Shown here piece by piece: positions 1-7,626 of a stretch of 33,882 nt of DNA. Made by a program: the position numbers and the translations under genes. Numbering within the stretch: the stretch's first letter is position 1; every line of letters begins with the position of its first letter. The DNA is from Candidatus Methylomirabilota bacterium (lineage in GTDB: Bacteria; Methylomirabilota; Methylomirabilia; Rokubacteriales; CSP1-6). The notes under the pieces were generated by a model. It ran no database searches and had not been told where the DNA came from. It saw only the letters and a list, made by a program, of their open reading frames with translations. Location of the stretch: contig DATFYA010000106.1 of the NCBI GenBank assembly GCA_035315345.1, positions 1 through 33,882 of the forward strand, written 5' to 3'.

Positions 1-946
1 CGCGGAGAGAGGGCAGCGCGACCGTCACCGTGTTGATCCGGAAGTAGAGGTCCTGCCGGAGGCGCCCCTCGCGCAGCGCGGTCTCCGGCTCCCGGTTCGT
101 CGAGCAGATCAGCCGGAAGTCCACCGGTACCGTCTTGGCCCCGCCGAGCCGGCGCACGGTGCGGTCCTCGAGCACGCGCAGGAGCTTGGCCTGGAGATCG
201 AGGGGCATCTCGGTGATCTCGTCCAGGAGCAGCGAGCCACGGTGCGCTTCCTCGAGGAGGCCCGGCTTGTCGGTGGCGGCCCCCGTGAACGCGCCCTTGA
301 CGTGACCGAACAGCTCGGACTCGATCAGGTCCTTGGGCAAGGCCGCGCAGTTGATCTTCACCAGCGGGCCGTCCACCCGCGTGCTCTTGGCATGCACCGC
401 ATTGGCGGCCAGCTCCTTGCCGGTCCCGCTCTCGCCCACGACCAGCACGTTGGCATCGGAGGCGGCCACCGACTCGAGCATCTCGAAGACGCGCTTGATG
501 GCCGGAGACGAGCCCAGCATCTCGCCGTACGCGGCCTGCTCGGCCAGCTTGCGGCGTAGATCGGACGTCTCGGCGAGCAGCCGGCGGCGCTCGAGCGCCT
601 TGCCGACCAGCATCAGCATCTCGTCGGCGTCGAACGGCTTGGCCACGAAGTAGAAGGCGCCCTGCTTGGTCGCCTCGACCGCTTTCGAGATGGACCCGTG
701 CCCGGTCATGATGATGACTTCGATCGAGGGGTCCTTGGCCTTCAGCAGCCGGAGCAGGTGTAGCCCATCGCCATCGGGCAGGATCAGATCGACCAGCGCG
801 AGCGCGAACTCGCGGGTCTCCATGCGGAGCATGGCCGCGACCGTGTTGCCCGCCGTCTCCACGTCGTGGCCCTCGTGCTCGAGGGTGAGGCGCAGATTCT
901 CTGCGATGACGGCTTCGTCGTCGACCACAAGGATGCGGGGCTTCAC
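1..946 (-). CDS. NtrC/AtoC-family sigma-54-dependent response regulator (C-terminus cut by window edge)
   Basis: A two-component response regulator that activates sigma-54 RNA polymerase. Translation from the GTG at 946 gives a receiver domain (about residues 1-120) with the acidic pair in ILVVDDE and a phospho-acceptor Asp near residue 53 (LVDLILPDGDG). An AAA+ domain follows, with Walker A GESGTGKE, the sigma-54-contacting GAFTGA loop and Walker B SLLLDE. The arginine-finger region RQDLYFRI is also present. The expected C-terminal Fis-type HTH lies beyond base 1, so the DNA target cannot be judged. A GGAGG at 953-957 sits 6 nt before the GTG and supports this start. A TATGCT-like -10 is visible upstream, with no convincing -35. 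The partner histidine kinase is not in the window. The gene is divergent from the F420 operon. The family call is very secure. Confidence 0.95.
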   Translation of the reverse strand, partial: MKPRILVVDDEAVIAENLRLTLEHEGHDVETAGNTVAAMLRMETREFALALVDLILPDGDGLHLLRLLKAKDPSIEVIIMTGHGSISKAVEATKQGAFYFVAKPFDADEMLMLVGKALERRRLLAETSDLRRKLAEQAAYGEMLGSSPAIKRVFEMLESVAASDANVLVVGESGTGKELAANAVHAKSTRVDGPLVKINCAALPKDLIESELFGHVKGAFTGAATDKPGLLEEAHRGSLLLDEITEMPLDLQAKLLRVLEDRTVRRLGGAKTVPVDFRLICSTNREPETALREGRLRQDLYFRINTVTVALPSLR

Positions 947-1036
947 GCGGGCCTCCGGATCAGCATTCAAGTACGAGCCTAGCATAGGCCGATTTTTTGC
1001 CGTCACCTCGCTGACACTGAGCGCCCGGGGCGCTCC

Positions 1037-1065
1037 TTGACAGGCCCCAGGGCCGCGAGCAATAT
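1037..1065 (+). promoter_or_regulatory. Predicted promoter of the F420 operon, probably leaderless
   Basis: A perfect -35 TTGACA (1037-1042) is followed after 17 nt by CAATAT (1060-1065, weak -10). The expected transcription start is at about 1072, right at the ATG at 1073. The upstream in-frame TTG (1037) and ATG (1064) would fall inside the promoter. This is a prediction from sequence only. Confidence 0.4.
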
Positions 1066-1072
1066 GCGGGGC

Positions 1073-2038
1073 ATGCATTTCGGCTTCGCGCTGCCGGGCC
1101 GTGGTCCGCTTGCGACGCCCGAGTCGCTCACCAAGCTGGCTCAGAAAGCCGACGGGCTCCGGTACTCGTCGCTCTTCGTGACCGACCATGTGGTGATCCC
1201 CACGACCTACGACTCGCCCTACCCGTACGCCCCCAGCGGCCGTTTCGCGGGAGACTGGACCAACGGCTACCTGGAGCCGCTCGCCCTGATGGGCGTCCTC
1301 GCCGGGCTCACCTCGCGCGTGAAGCTCGGCACCAGCGTGCTGGTGGTCCCCTACCGCAACCCGGTGGTGACCGCCAAGATGCTCGCGACGCTCGACGTCA
1401 TGTCGGGCGGCCGGCTGATCCTGGGCGCCGGCGTAGGCTGGATGCGGGAGGAGTTCGAGACCGTGCAGGCGCCGCCCTTCGAGGCCCGGGGAAAAGTCAC
1501 CGACGAGTACCTGCGGCTGATGCGCGAGATGTGGACGAAGGAGCCGGTGCAGTTCACCGGCGCGTACTACCGGCTGCCCTCGGTGAGCGCGCTTCCGAAG
1601 CCCCGGCAGAAGGGCGGCATCCCCATCTGGATCGGCGGGCACACCGATGTCGCGCTGCGCCGTACCGGCGAGCTGGCCGATGCCTGGCACCCCATCGGCA
1701 TGCGTCCGCCCGCGATGCTCCATCCGCCGGAGTACGCCGAGAAGGTCCAGGCGATCCACCGCTGGGCAGAGAAGGCGGGGCGCGATCCCCGGGACATCAC
1801 GCTGTCGCTCCGGGTGCCGCTCGAGCTGGCCCCGGCTCGCGGCAAGACGGCGGTCAGCGACCAGCCGGGCTTCCGCGGCACCGCCGCCGACGTGATCGGC
1901 CACATCAAGAGCTACCAGGCGCTCGGAGTCACCCACTTCGTGTTCGACCTGGCCCCGGCCGACCTCCGAGGCCAGCTGGCCATGATGGAGCGGTTCGCCG
2001 AGGAAGTCCGCCCGAAGGTCCTCCGGACCCCTCGCTGA
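1073..2038 (+). CDS. LLM-class F420-dependent oxidoreductase
   Basis: A luciferase-like monooxygenase-fold (TIM barrel) enzyme of about 321 residues, expected to use reduced F420 for hydride transfer to an unknown substrate. Visible family features are the N-terminal strand HFGFALPGRG, the SLFVTDHVV segment, the KLGTSVLVVPYRNP strand, LDVMSGGRLILGAGVGW and IPIWIGGH. I chose the ATG at 1073 because family members begin with this strand and a TTGACA promoter overlaps the earlier starts (TTG 1037, ATG 1064). It is the first gene of a run of F420 genes, with the next start 7 nt after its stop. This supports F420 rather than FMN as the cofactor, although the substrate cannot be read from sequence. 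Confidence 0.9.
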   Translation: MHFGFALPGRGPLATPESLTKLAQKADGLRYSSLFVTDHVVIPTTYDSPYPYAPSGRFAGDWTNGYLEPLALMGVLAGLTSRVKLGTSVLVVPYRNPVVTAKMLATLDVMSGGRLILGAGVGWMREEFETVQAPPFEARGKVTDEYLRLMREMWTKEPVQFTGAYYRLPSVSALPKPRQKGGIPIWIGGHTDVALRRTGELADAWHPIGMRPPAMLHPPEYAEKVQAIHRWAEKAGRDPRDITLSLRVPLELAPARGKTAVSDQPGFRGTAADVIGHIKSYQALGVTHFVFDLAPADLRGQLAMMERFAEEVRPKVLRTPR

Positions 2039-2044
2039 TCCGCA

Positions 2045-2494
2045 ATGTCGTCGAGCCCGGCCGCACCCCTGACGGGTCCGATGGCCTCGTTCATCACGAG
2101 CGCCCGGGTGGGCCGGCTCGCGACGGCGGATTCGGGTGGTCAGCCGATGGTGGTACCCATCTGCTACGCGTTCGACGGCAGCGCGCTCTACTCCGCGGTG
2201 GACGCCAAGCCGAAGCAGACTCCGCCGGAACGGCTCAAGCGCATCCGCAACCTTCGCGAGAATCCGCGCGTCTCAATCGTGATCGACGAGTACCAGGAGG
2301 ATTGGACGCATCTCCGCTGGGTCATCATCCAGGGCCGGGCCGACCTCTTGACCGAGGGACCGCAGTTCTCACACGGGGTGGACCTGCTTCTCGCCAAGTA
2401 CGATCAGTACCGGACCCTCGGCCTGCCCCGTGAGCGCGGCCTCATGATCCGCGTGACCCCGAACCGCGTCTCGTCATGGCAGTACTCGAGCTGA
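2045..2494 (+). CDS. PPOX-class F420-dependent oxidoreductase (TIGR03668-like)
   Basis: A 149-residue split-beta-barrel protein of the pyridoxamine-5'-phosphate-oxidase-like superfamily. The barrel begins at RVGRLATADSGGQPMVVPICYA and continues through a KRIRNLRENPRVSIVID segment and the WVIIQGRADLL strand, the pattern of the F420-binding PPOX subgroup. Such proteins reduce small molecules with F420H2 or bind F420; the substrate here is unknown. The gene starts 7 nt after the LLM gene and its last 19 nt overlap the start of cofG, so the three are almost certainly co-transcribed. No good Shine-Dalgarno is visible, which fits translational coupling from the upstream gene. Confidence 0.88.
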   Translation: MSSSPAAPLTGPMASFITSARVGRLATADSGGQPMVVPICYAFDGSALYSAVDAKPKQTPPERLKRIRNLRENPRVSIVIDEYQEDWTHLRWVIIQGRADLLTEGPQFSHGVDLLLAKYDQYRTLGLPRERGLMIRVTPNRVSSWQYSS

Positions 2495-3678
2495 CGCCGA
2501 TCGACCGGGCGCTGGAGCGCCTCGCGGAAGGGCGCACGCCCGACGCGGCCGAGGCGACCGCGCTGCTATCCACCCCGACGGCGCGGCTGCCCCTCCTGCT
2601 CGATGCGGCCGCCGCGCTCCGGGACCGCGGCCGCGGCCGACGCATCACGTTCTCCGCGAAGGTGTTCATACCGCTCACCACGCTCTGCCGCGACTACTGC
2701 GGATACTGTACGTTTCGCAAGGATCCCGGCGAGCCGGGCGCGTTCACGATGAGCCCGGACCAGGTGCTGGCCCTCGCCAGCGCCGGGGCGCGCCTGGGGG
2801 CCAAGGAGGCGCTCTTCTCGCTGGGGGACAAGCCGGAGGCGCTCTTCGCCGAGCACCGCGCGTTCCTCCGGTCGGTCGGTCACCGGAGCACGCTCGGCTA
2901 CCTGCGCGCGGTCAGCGCGCGGGTGCTCGAGGAGACGGGCCTGCTGCCTCACGCCAATCCGGGGTTGATGACCGAGCGCGATCTGGCCTCGCTGCGGGAG
3001 GTCAACGTCAGCATGGGCATCATGCTCGAGAGCACGTCCACGCGCCTGCTCGCGCCCGGCGCGGCCCACGACCGCGCGCCCGACAAGGTGCCGGAGCGCC
3101 GCCTGCGCACGATCGCCCGTGCGGGTGCGCTGTCCATCCCGTTCACCACCGGGATCCTGATCGGCATCGGTGAGACGCACGCCGAGCGCGTGGAGTCGCT
3201 CCTGGCGATCCGGGCGCTGCACGAGCGCTACGGACACATCCAGGAGGTCATCATCCAGAACTTCCGGGCCAAGCCGACCATCCCGATGCGCGACTGGCCG
3301 GATCCGGTCCCCGAAGACCTCCTGCGTACCGTCGCGGTGGCGCGCCTGCTCCTGGGCCCCGACATGAACATCCAGGCGCCGCCCAACCTCTCCGCGCAGG
3401 GCTACGATCGGCTGCCCGCGGCCGGCCTCAACGATTGGGGCGGTATCTCGCCGCTCACGCCGGATCACATCAATCCCGAGCGCCCGTGGCCCGGCCTGGC
3501 CGAGCTGCGGCGGCGCACCGAATCGGCGGGGCACGAGCTGCGCGAGCGCCTCGCGGTGTATCCCGAGTACGCCACCCGTGCCGCCTTCCTCGACGAGCGG
3601 CTACGCGACCGGGTGTCGCGCGCCGTAGATCCCGACGGCCTCGTCAGGCCCGACCTCGAGGTGTGGAGGCGATGGTAG
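2476..3678 (+). CDS. cofG: 7,8-didemethyl-8-hydroxy-5-deazariboflavin synthase subunit CofG
   Basis: A radical-SAM enzyme that works with CofH to form the deazaflavin chromophore FO from a tyrosine-derived adduct. The 400-residue protein carries the [4Fe-4S] motif CRDYCGYC (Cys71, Cys75, Cys78), preceded by the KVFIPLTTL strand. It then has the CofG-type segments KEALFSLGDKPE, HANPGLM, MLESTS and QNFRAKP, and a C-terminal GGISPLTPDHINPE. In actinobacteria CofG and CofH are fused as FbiC; here they are separate genes. The start overlaps the PPOX gene by 19 nt. The stop TAG is the first base triplet of a 44-nt tandem repeat that fills the gap to cofH. Confidence 0.96.
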   Translation: MAVLELTPIDRALERLAEGRTPDAAEATALLSTPTARLPLLLDAAAALRDRGRGRRITFSAKVFIPLTTLCRDYCGYCTFRKDPGEPGAFTMSPDQVLALASAGARLGAKEALFSLGDKPEALFAEHRAFLRSVGHRSTLGYLRAVSARVLEETGLLPHANPGLMTERDLASLREVNVSMGIMLESTSTRLLAPGAAHDRAPDKVPERRLRTIARAGALSIPFTTGILIGIGETHAERVESLLAIRALHERYGHIQEVIIQNFRAKPTIPMRDWPDPVPEDLLRTVAVARLLLGPDMNIQAPPNLSAQGYDRLPAAGLNDWGGISPLTPDHINPERPWPGLAELRRRTESAGHELRERLAVYPEYATRAAFLDERLRDRVSRAVDPDGLVRPDLEVWRRW

Positions 3679-3781
3679 GGCGAGGCGCAGCCGCGGGCGA
3701 GCCGAGCGAAATGCGATGGTAGGGCGAGGCGCAGCCGCAGGCGAGCCGAGCGAGATTGAAGAGTAGGGCGAGGCGCAGCCG
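3669..3781 (+). repeat. 44-nt tandem repeat, about 2.5 copies, between cofG and cofH
   Basis: Three units begin with TAGGGCGAGGCGCAGCCG at 3676, 3720 and 3764, exactly 44 nt apart. Units 1 and 2 agree over their first 34 nt except for one base (G/A at position 20). Unit 3 agrees for 18 nt and then decays. The 7 nt before unit 1 (GCGATGG, the end of the cofG coding sequence) recur before unit 2, so the duplication seems to have captured the 3' end of cofG. The period is not a multiple of 3, and each unit opens with a TAG. The array ends about 36 nt before the chosen cofH start. Confidence 0.85.
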
Positions 3782-3817
3782 AAGAGCGACCACGACAACA
3801 TGCACCGGAGCGAAGAC

Positions 3818-5095
3818 ATGGCGACGCGTGAGACCGGCATCTCTCTCGACTGGGCCTCCCCCGACATCCGCCGCATCCTCGGCGATCTCCTCGAGGGCGG
3901 CGAGCTCTCGGTGGACGACGGCATCCGTCTGGCCGAGACGCACGGCCGCGACTTCCAGGCCTTGACCCTCGTCGCCGACGAGATGCGCCGCCGGCAGGCC
4001 GGCGACGTCGTCACCTACGTGGTCAACCGCAATATCAACTTCACCAACGTCTGCATCAAGCACTGCACCTTCTGCGCGTTCAGCCGCGACCATCGCGAGG
4101 AGGAAGGCTACTTCCTGCCGATGGACGAGGTGGTCCGCCGCGCCATCGAGGCGTGGGAGATGGGCGCCACCGAGGTCTGCATCCAGGCCGGCCTGCCGCC
4201 CAAGCTCGACGGGCGCTACTACATCGATCTCTGCCGGGCCATCAAGGCCGCCCTGCCCGAGATGCATCTCCACGCGTTCTCACCCGAGGAGATTCTCTAC
4301 GGATCCACCCGCTCGGGGCTGCCCATCCCGGAGTACCTGGCCGAGCTGAAGCAGGCCGGTCTGGGCACGCTGCCCGGCACCTCGGCCGAGGTGCTGGACC
4401 AGGAGATCCGCGACGTCATCGCCCGCGGCCGTATCACCGTGAAGGAGTGGATCGAGGTGATCACCTCCGCGCACGCGCTGGGCATCCGCACCACCTCCAC
4501 CATCATGTACGGCCACGTCGAGCAGCCCACCCACTGGATTCGCCACATGGATCTCCTCCGCCGCATCCAGAAGGACACCGGCGGCTTCACCGAGTTCGTG
4601 CCCCTGTCGCTGATCCACCAGGAGGCGCCGATGTACCGCCGCGGCCTCGTCCCCGGCGTGCGCCAGGGCGCCACCGGTCTCGAGGTGATCAAGATGCACG
4701 CGCTGGCCCGGCTGTTCCTGGGCCCGCTCTTCCGGAACATCCAGTCCTCGTGGGTCAAGGAAGGCCCCAAGCTCGCCCAGGTCCTGCTCGCGTCGGGCGC
4801 CAACGACATGGGAGGCACTCTGATCAACGAGTCGATCTCCACCTCGGCGGGCGCCTCCTACGGTCAGCTGGTGCCCCCCGTGGAGCTGCGCCGTCTCATC
4901 CGCGACGCCGGCCGCGTGCCGGCCCAGCGCAGCACCACGTACGACCTGCTCCGCGTGTACGAGATCGCGACCGAGGACGAGGACTCCCCGCTCGATCACG
5001 TGGACAATGCCGAGCAGCGCTTCGGCTCCTATCGGATGCTGGCCGGCTCCGGGCAGTTCCGCTTCCTGCATCCCACGCGCGTCCCCGACCGCTGA
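3818..5095 (+). CDS. cofH: FO synthase subunit CofH (5-amino-6-(D-ribitylamino)uracil--L-tyrosine 4-hydroxyphenyl transferase)
   Basis: The radical-SAM partner of CofG. It joins the tyrosine-derived 4-hydroxybenzyl group to 5-amino-6-ribitylaminouracil in F420 biosynthesis. The protein is 425 residues from this start. The cluster motif is CIKHCTFC (Cys79, Cys83, Cys86), inside the family signature NRNINFTNVC. Later landmarks are CIQAGLPP, LHAFSPEEI, TSTIMYGH, FVPLSLIH and a C-terminal GANDMGGTLINE. I chose the ATG at 3818 because a GGAG (3807-3810) precedes it by 7 nt. An in-frame ATG at 3800 has no such site and would add six residues. It follows cofG after a short repeat array. Confidence 0.96.
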   Translation: MATRETGISLDWASPDIRRILGDLLEGGELSVDDGIRLAETHGRDFQALTLVADEMRRRQAGDVVTYVVNRNINFTNVCIKHCTFCAFSRDHREEEGYFLPMDEVVRRAIEAWEMGATEVCIQAGLPPKLDGRYYIDLCRAIKAALPEMHLHAFSPEEILYGSTRSGLPIPEYLAELKQAGLGTLPGTSAEVLDQEIRDVIARGRITVKEWIEVITSAHALGIRTTSTIMYGHVEQPTHWIRHMDLLRRIQKDTGGFTEFVPLSLIHQEAPMYRRGLVPGVRQGATGLEVIKMHALARLFLGPLFRNIQSSWVKEGPKLAQVLLASGANDMGGTLINESISTSAGASYGQLVPPVELRRLIRDAGRVPAQRSTTYDLLRVYEIATEDEDSPLDHVDNAEQRFGSYRMLAGSGQFRFLHPTRVPDR

Positions 5096-5121
5096 TCGCG
5101 CGGCGCCCGCGTATTCCCTTG

Positions 5122-5150
5122 TTGAGCGCACGGGCCGGCTTGTGTAGGAT
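5122..5150 (+). promoter_or_regulatory. Predicted promoter of the HU gene
   Basis: TTGAGC (5122-5127) and TAGGAT (5145-5150) are separated by 17 nt, with a TGTG just before the -10. This would give a leader of nearly 90 nt before the HU start and an independent transcript for HU inside the F420 locus, possibly reading on into cofD. Sequence-only prediction. Confidence 0.45.
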
Positions 5151-5244
5151 TGGGCCTTGGCTTCACGCGGGCGCGACGTTTCCAGGTGGTCGACCTAGCG
5201 GCTCCGGCCGTTCACTCTCACACCCGAAACATGGAGGGACGCAC

Positions 5245-5532
5245 ATGGCGAAATCGATGACGAAGTCCGCCATCATCGCTCACCTGGCCCAGAAGACGGA
5301 GCTCAGCAAGAAGCAGATCAACGACGTCATGGATCAGCTTCTATCTCTAGCGACCAAGGAAGCGAAGAACGTGTTCGTGCTGCCGAACTTCGGCCGCCTG
5401 GTGCTCGCCAATCGCAAGGCGCGCATGGGTCGCAACCCGCAGACCGGTGAGCCCATCAAGATTCCCGCGAAGCGCGTGGTGAAGTTCCGCCTCGCCAAGT
5501 CGCTCAAGGACTCGGTGCTTGGCAAGAAGTAA
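5245..5532 (+). CDS. HU-family nucleoid DNA-binding protein
   Basis: A 95-residue histone-like protein that bends and compacts DNA. The HU/IHF signature is clear: NFGRLVLANRKARMGRNPQTG forms the DNA-gripping beta arm, with the conserved Pro in RNPQTG. KFRLAKSLKDSVL gives the C-terminal helix. The N-terminal helices read KSAIIAHLAQKTELSKKQINDVMDQL. A GGAGG (5233-5237) lies 7 nt before the ATG. A second ATG at 5257 would give the more usual 91-residue length, but the first has the ribosome site. The gene has its own promoter candidate. The downstream GNAT-like frame overlaps its stop by 14 nt. Confidence 0.95.
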   Translation: MAKSMTKSAIIAHLAQKTELSKKQINDVMDQLLSLATKEAKNVFVLPNFGRLVLANRKARMGRNPQTGEPIKIPAKRVVKFRLAKSLKDSVLGKK

Positions 5533-6016
5533 CAGCACCACGCTCGCGTACCGGCCGCTCACCGCGCCTTGGGAGGCGGCCCTCGAGCTGTTCCGGTTCG
5601 CCGGGGCGTGGGCCCCGCCGCCGGAGGACGTGGTCGCCGGCTGGGGGGCGTGGGACCCGGAGCGGCTGCTGGGCGCGCTCCTGATGGAGCGGGCCGGCGC
5701 CGCCGCGATGCTGCACGGACCCGTGGTGGTGGCCCCGCCGGACATGCCCGCCGAGGATGTGCTGGCGGTCGCGGGAGACCTCACCGCAGGGGCTCTCACT
5801 CACGCCGGATCCGTGGGCATCGAGACCATCTTCGCGCGACCCCAGAGCCTGGACCGGGTCTGGGTTCGCGCCGGCTTCATCCCGTTGCCGGAGGCGGAGC
5901 TGCCTCGAGCCCTCCGCGGCCGTCCCGGGCTCGGACTCTTCGGCTGGCGAGGCGGCACCGCGCTGTGGAGCGGCCGAGGCGGCGCCCGCTCCGCGCTCGC
6001 TCGAGGCGAGCACTAG
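5519..6016 (+). CDS. Hypothetical protein, weak GNAT acetyltransferase resemblance
   Basis: A 165-residue frame lying between HU and cofD. It opens with a TTG overlapping the last HU codons; AAGGA about 8 nt upstream is a plausible ribosome site, and no ATG start gives a sensible length. The pattern YRPLTAPWEAALELFRFAG at the start and DRVWVRAGFIPL near residue 115 recalls the first helix and last strand (W-x-x-x-GF) of GNAT-fold acyltransferases. The acetyl-CoA pyrophosphate loop (Q/RxxGxG/A) is not recognisable, so it may be non-catalytic or another fold. Its stop is 16 nt before cofD, so it should be co-transcribed with the F420 genes. I cannot assign a role. The last 15-20 residues are low-complexity. 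Confidence 0.6.
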   Translation: MARSNSTTLAYRPLTAPWEAALELFRFAGAWAPPPEDVVAGWGAWDPERLLGALLMERAGAAAMLHGPVVVAPPDMPAEDVLAVAGDLTAGALTHAGSVGIETIFARPQSLDRVWVRAGFIPLPEAELPRALRGRPGLGLFGWRGGTALWSGRGGARSALARGEH

Positions 6017-6032
6017 CGCGCCTCGCATCGCC

Positions 6033-6965
6033 ATGCACATCACCGCGCTCGCGGGCGGCACCGGTGCCGCCAAGCTGCTCCGCGGGCTCGCGCGCCTGAT
6101 CGATCCGCGAGACCTCACCGTGGTCGTCAACACCGGCGACGACGCCGAGATCTGGGGCCTCCACGTCTCGCCCGATCTGGATACGGTCTGCTACACCCTG
6201 GGCGGAGTCATCGACGAGCAAAAGGGCTGGGGGCTGACCGGCGAGACGTTCAACACGCTCGACCAGATCGCGCGCTTCGGCGAGCCGGCCTGGTTCAACC
6301 TGGGCGACCGCGACCTCGCCACCCACCTCCATCGAACGCGCCTGCTCCGCGAGGGTCGCACGCTGAGCCAGGTCACGCAGGCGGTGACCTCGGCCCTCGG
6401 CGTGAGCGCTCGCATCCTGCCGATGTCGGATCAGCCGGTGCGCACCCGCATCCTCGGCCCCGACGGCTGGCTCGCCTTCCAGGAGTACTTCGTGCGGGAG
6501 AAGGCGCAGGTCGACGTCCGGGCGGTCAGCTACGCGGGAGCGGCGCGGGCGCATCCCGCGCCTGGCGTGGTCGACGCGCTGCTCACCGCCGACGCCGTGC
6601 TCGTCTGCCCGTCCAACCCGATCACCTCGGTCGGCCCGATCCTCGCCGTTCCCGGCCTCGTCGAAGCGCTGCGGGCGACCGAGGCCACCGTGGTCGCGGT
6701 GAGCCCCATCGTGGGCGGCGATGCGGTGTCCGGGCCCGCCGGCCGGCTGATGGCATCCGCCGGGCTCCCGGTCTCCGCGGCCGGAGTGGCGCGCGCCTAC
6801 GCGGACTGGCTCGACGTGCTCGTCTTCGACGAGCGGGACCGCGCGATGGCTCCCGAGATCGAGCGCACCGGCGTCCGGCCGGTGGCCGCGCCCACCATCA
6901 TGTCGGGCCGCGAGGCCGAAGTGGCCCTCGCCCGTCGCGTCCTCGACGCGCTGCCGCTCGCATGA
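6033..6965 (+). CDS. cofD: 2-phospho-L-lactate transferase CofD (F420 side-chain transferase)
   Basis: Transfers the phospho-lactyl (or phosphoenolpyruvyl) moiety from a GDP-activated donor onto FO, giving F420-0 or dehydro-F420-0. The 310-residue protein begins with the nucleotide-binding HITALAGGTGAAKLLRGL and has TVVVNTGDDAEIWGLHVSPDLDT, the WFNLGDRDLATHL loop, MSDQPVRTRI and CPSNPITSVGPIL, all typical of CofD/FbiA. The ATG at 6033 follows the upstream stop by 16 nt and starts the conserved strand directly. Its TGA overlaps the cofC ATG in an ATGA (6962-6965), so the two are translationally coupled. Confidence 0.96.
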   Translation: MHITALAGGTGAAKLLRGLARLIDPRDLTVVVNTGDDAEIWGLHVSPDLDTVCYTLGGVIDEQKGWGLTGETFNTLDQIARFGEPAWFNLGDRDLATHLHRTRLLREGRTLSQVTQAVTSALGVSARILPMSDQPVRTRILGPDGWLAFQEYFVREKAQVDVRAVSYAGAARAHPAPGVVDALLTADAVLVCPSNPITSVGPILAVPGLVEALRATEATVVAVSPIVGGDAVSGPAGRLMASAGLPVSAAGVARAYADWLDVLVFDERDRAMAPEIERTGVRPVAAPTIMSGREAEVALARRVLDALPLA

Positions 6966-7624
6966 CCGTCCCCCTCGTGGCGGCCATTCCGGTCAAGGAC
7001 CTGATCAACGCCAAGCAGCGGCTGATCCCGGCCCTGTCGCCCTCGGAGCGCCGGGACCTCGCCCGGGCGATGCTCGAGGACGTGCTGGACGTGATGACGG
7101 CCGCCCTGCCCGGCGCGGTCATCATCGTGACCACCGACGACGAGGTGCAGGCGCTCGCGCGGGCGCGGGACGTGACCTGCTGGATCGAGCCCGCCAATCG
7201 TGGCCACACCGCAGCGGTGGCGTTCGCCCAACGGGAAGCGGCGGCCCGGGGCGCCCGGCGGTTCCTCACGATTCCCGGCGACGTTCCCTGCGTGACGCCG
7301 GACGAGGTGGCGACGCTCGGCCGCGCCGTCGAGGGCCCCGGCGTCGCGTTCGTCCCGTCGCGATCGGGACACGGCACCAACGCGGCGCTCCTCGATCCCC
7401 CGAGCGCAATGGCGCTCACGTTCGGCGAGCCGTCATTCGAGAATCATCTGGCCGCGGCGCGCGCCGCCGGCCTCAGCCCGCGCGTCGTCCACCTGCCCGG
7501 CATCGGGCTGGACGTGGACGCCCCCGACGACCTCCCGGTGCTCCTGGAGCGCGGGAGCGCGACCCGGAGCGGCCGGCTGCTGCGCGGGTTCCCGGCCGCC
7601 GCGCGCTTCGCGGCCACGAGCTAG
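6962..7624 (+). CDS. cofC: 2-phospho-L-lactate guanylyltransferase CofC (FbiD-like)
   Basis: Activates the phospho-acid side-chain precursor with GTP, supplying the donor used by CofD. The 220-residue protein has the nucleotidyltransferase core: AAIPVKDLINAKQRL (base and phosphate binding), VIIVTTDD, the metal-binding IPGDVPC strand and GHGTNAALL, ending in GIGLDVDAPDDL. Bacterial and archaeal relatives differ in using 2-phospholactate, phosphoenolpyruvate or 3-phosphoglycerate, and the sequence alone does not settle which applies here. It overlaps cofD by 4 nt (ATGA), and cofE starts 2 nt after its stop. Confidence 0.94.
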   Translation: MTVPLVAAIPVKDLINAKQRLIPALSPSERRDLARAMLEDVLDVMTAALPGAVIIVTTDDEVQALARARDVTCWIEPANRGHTAAVAFAQREAAARGARRFLTIPGDVPCVTPDEVATLGRAVEGPGVAFVPSRSGHGTNAALLDPPSAMALTFGEPSFENHLAAARAAGLSPRVVHLPGIGLDVDAPDDLPVLLERGSATRSGRLLRGFPAAARFAATS

Positions 7625-7626
7625 CC

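Noticed and set aside
977-998. Hairpin GCCTA-GCA-TAGGC followed by a T6 run, resembling an intrinsic terminator
   Set aside because: The stem is only 5 bp, and no plus-strand gene lies to its left to terminate. The bases overlap the likely -10 of the minus-strand response regulator.
3669-3781. CRISPR-like reading of the 44-nt repeats
   Set aside because: The copies are directly tandem with no variable spacers and decay at one end, so this is a simple tandem duplication.
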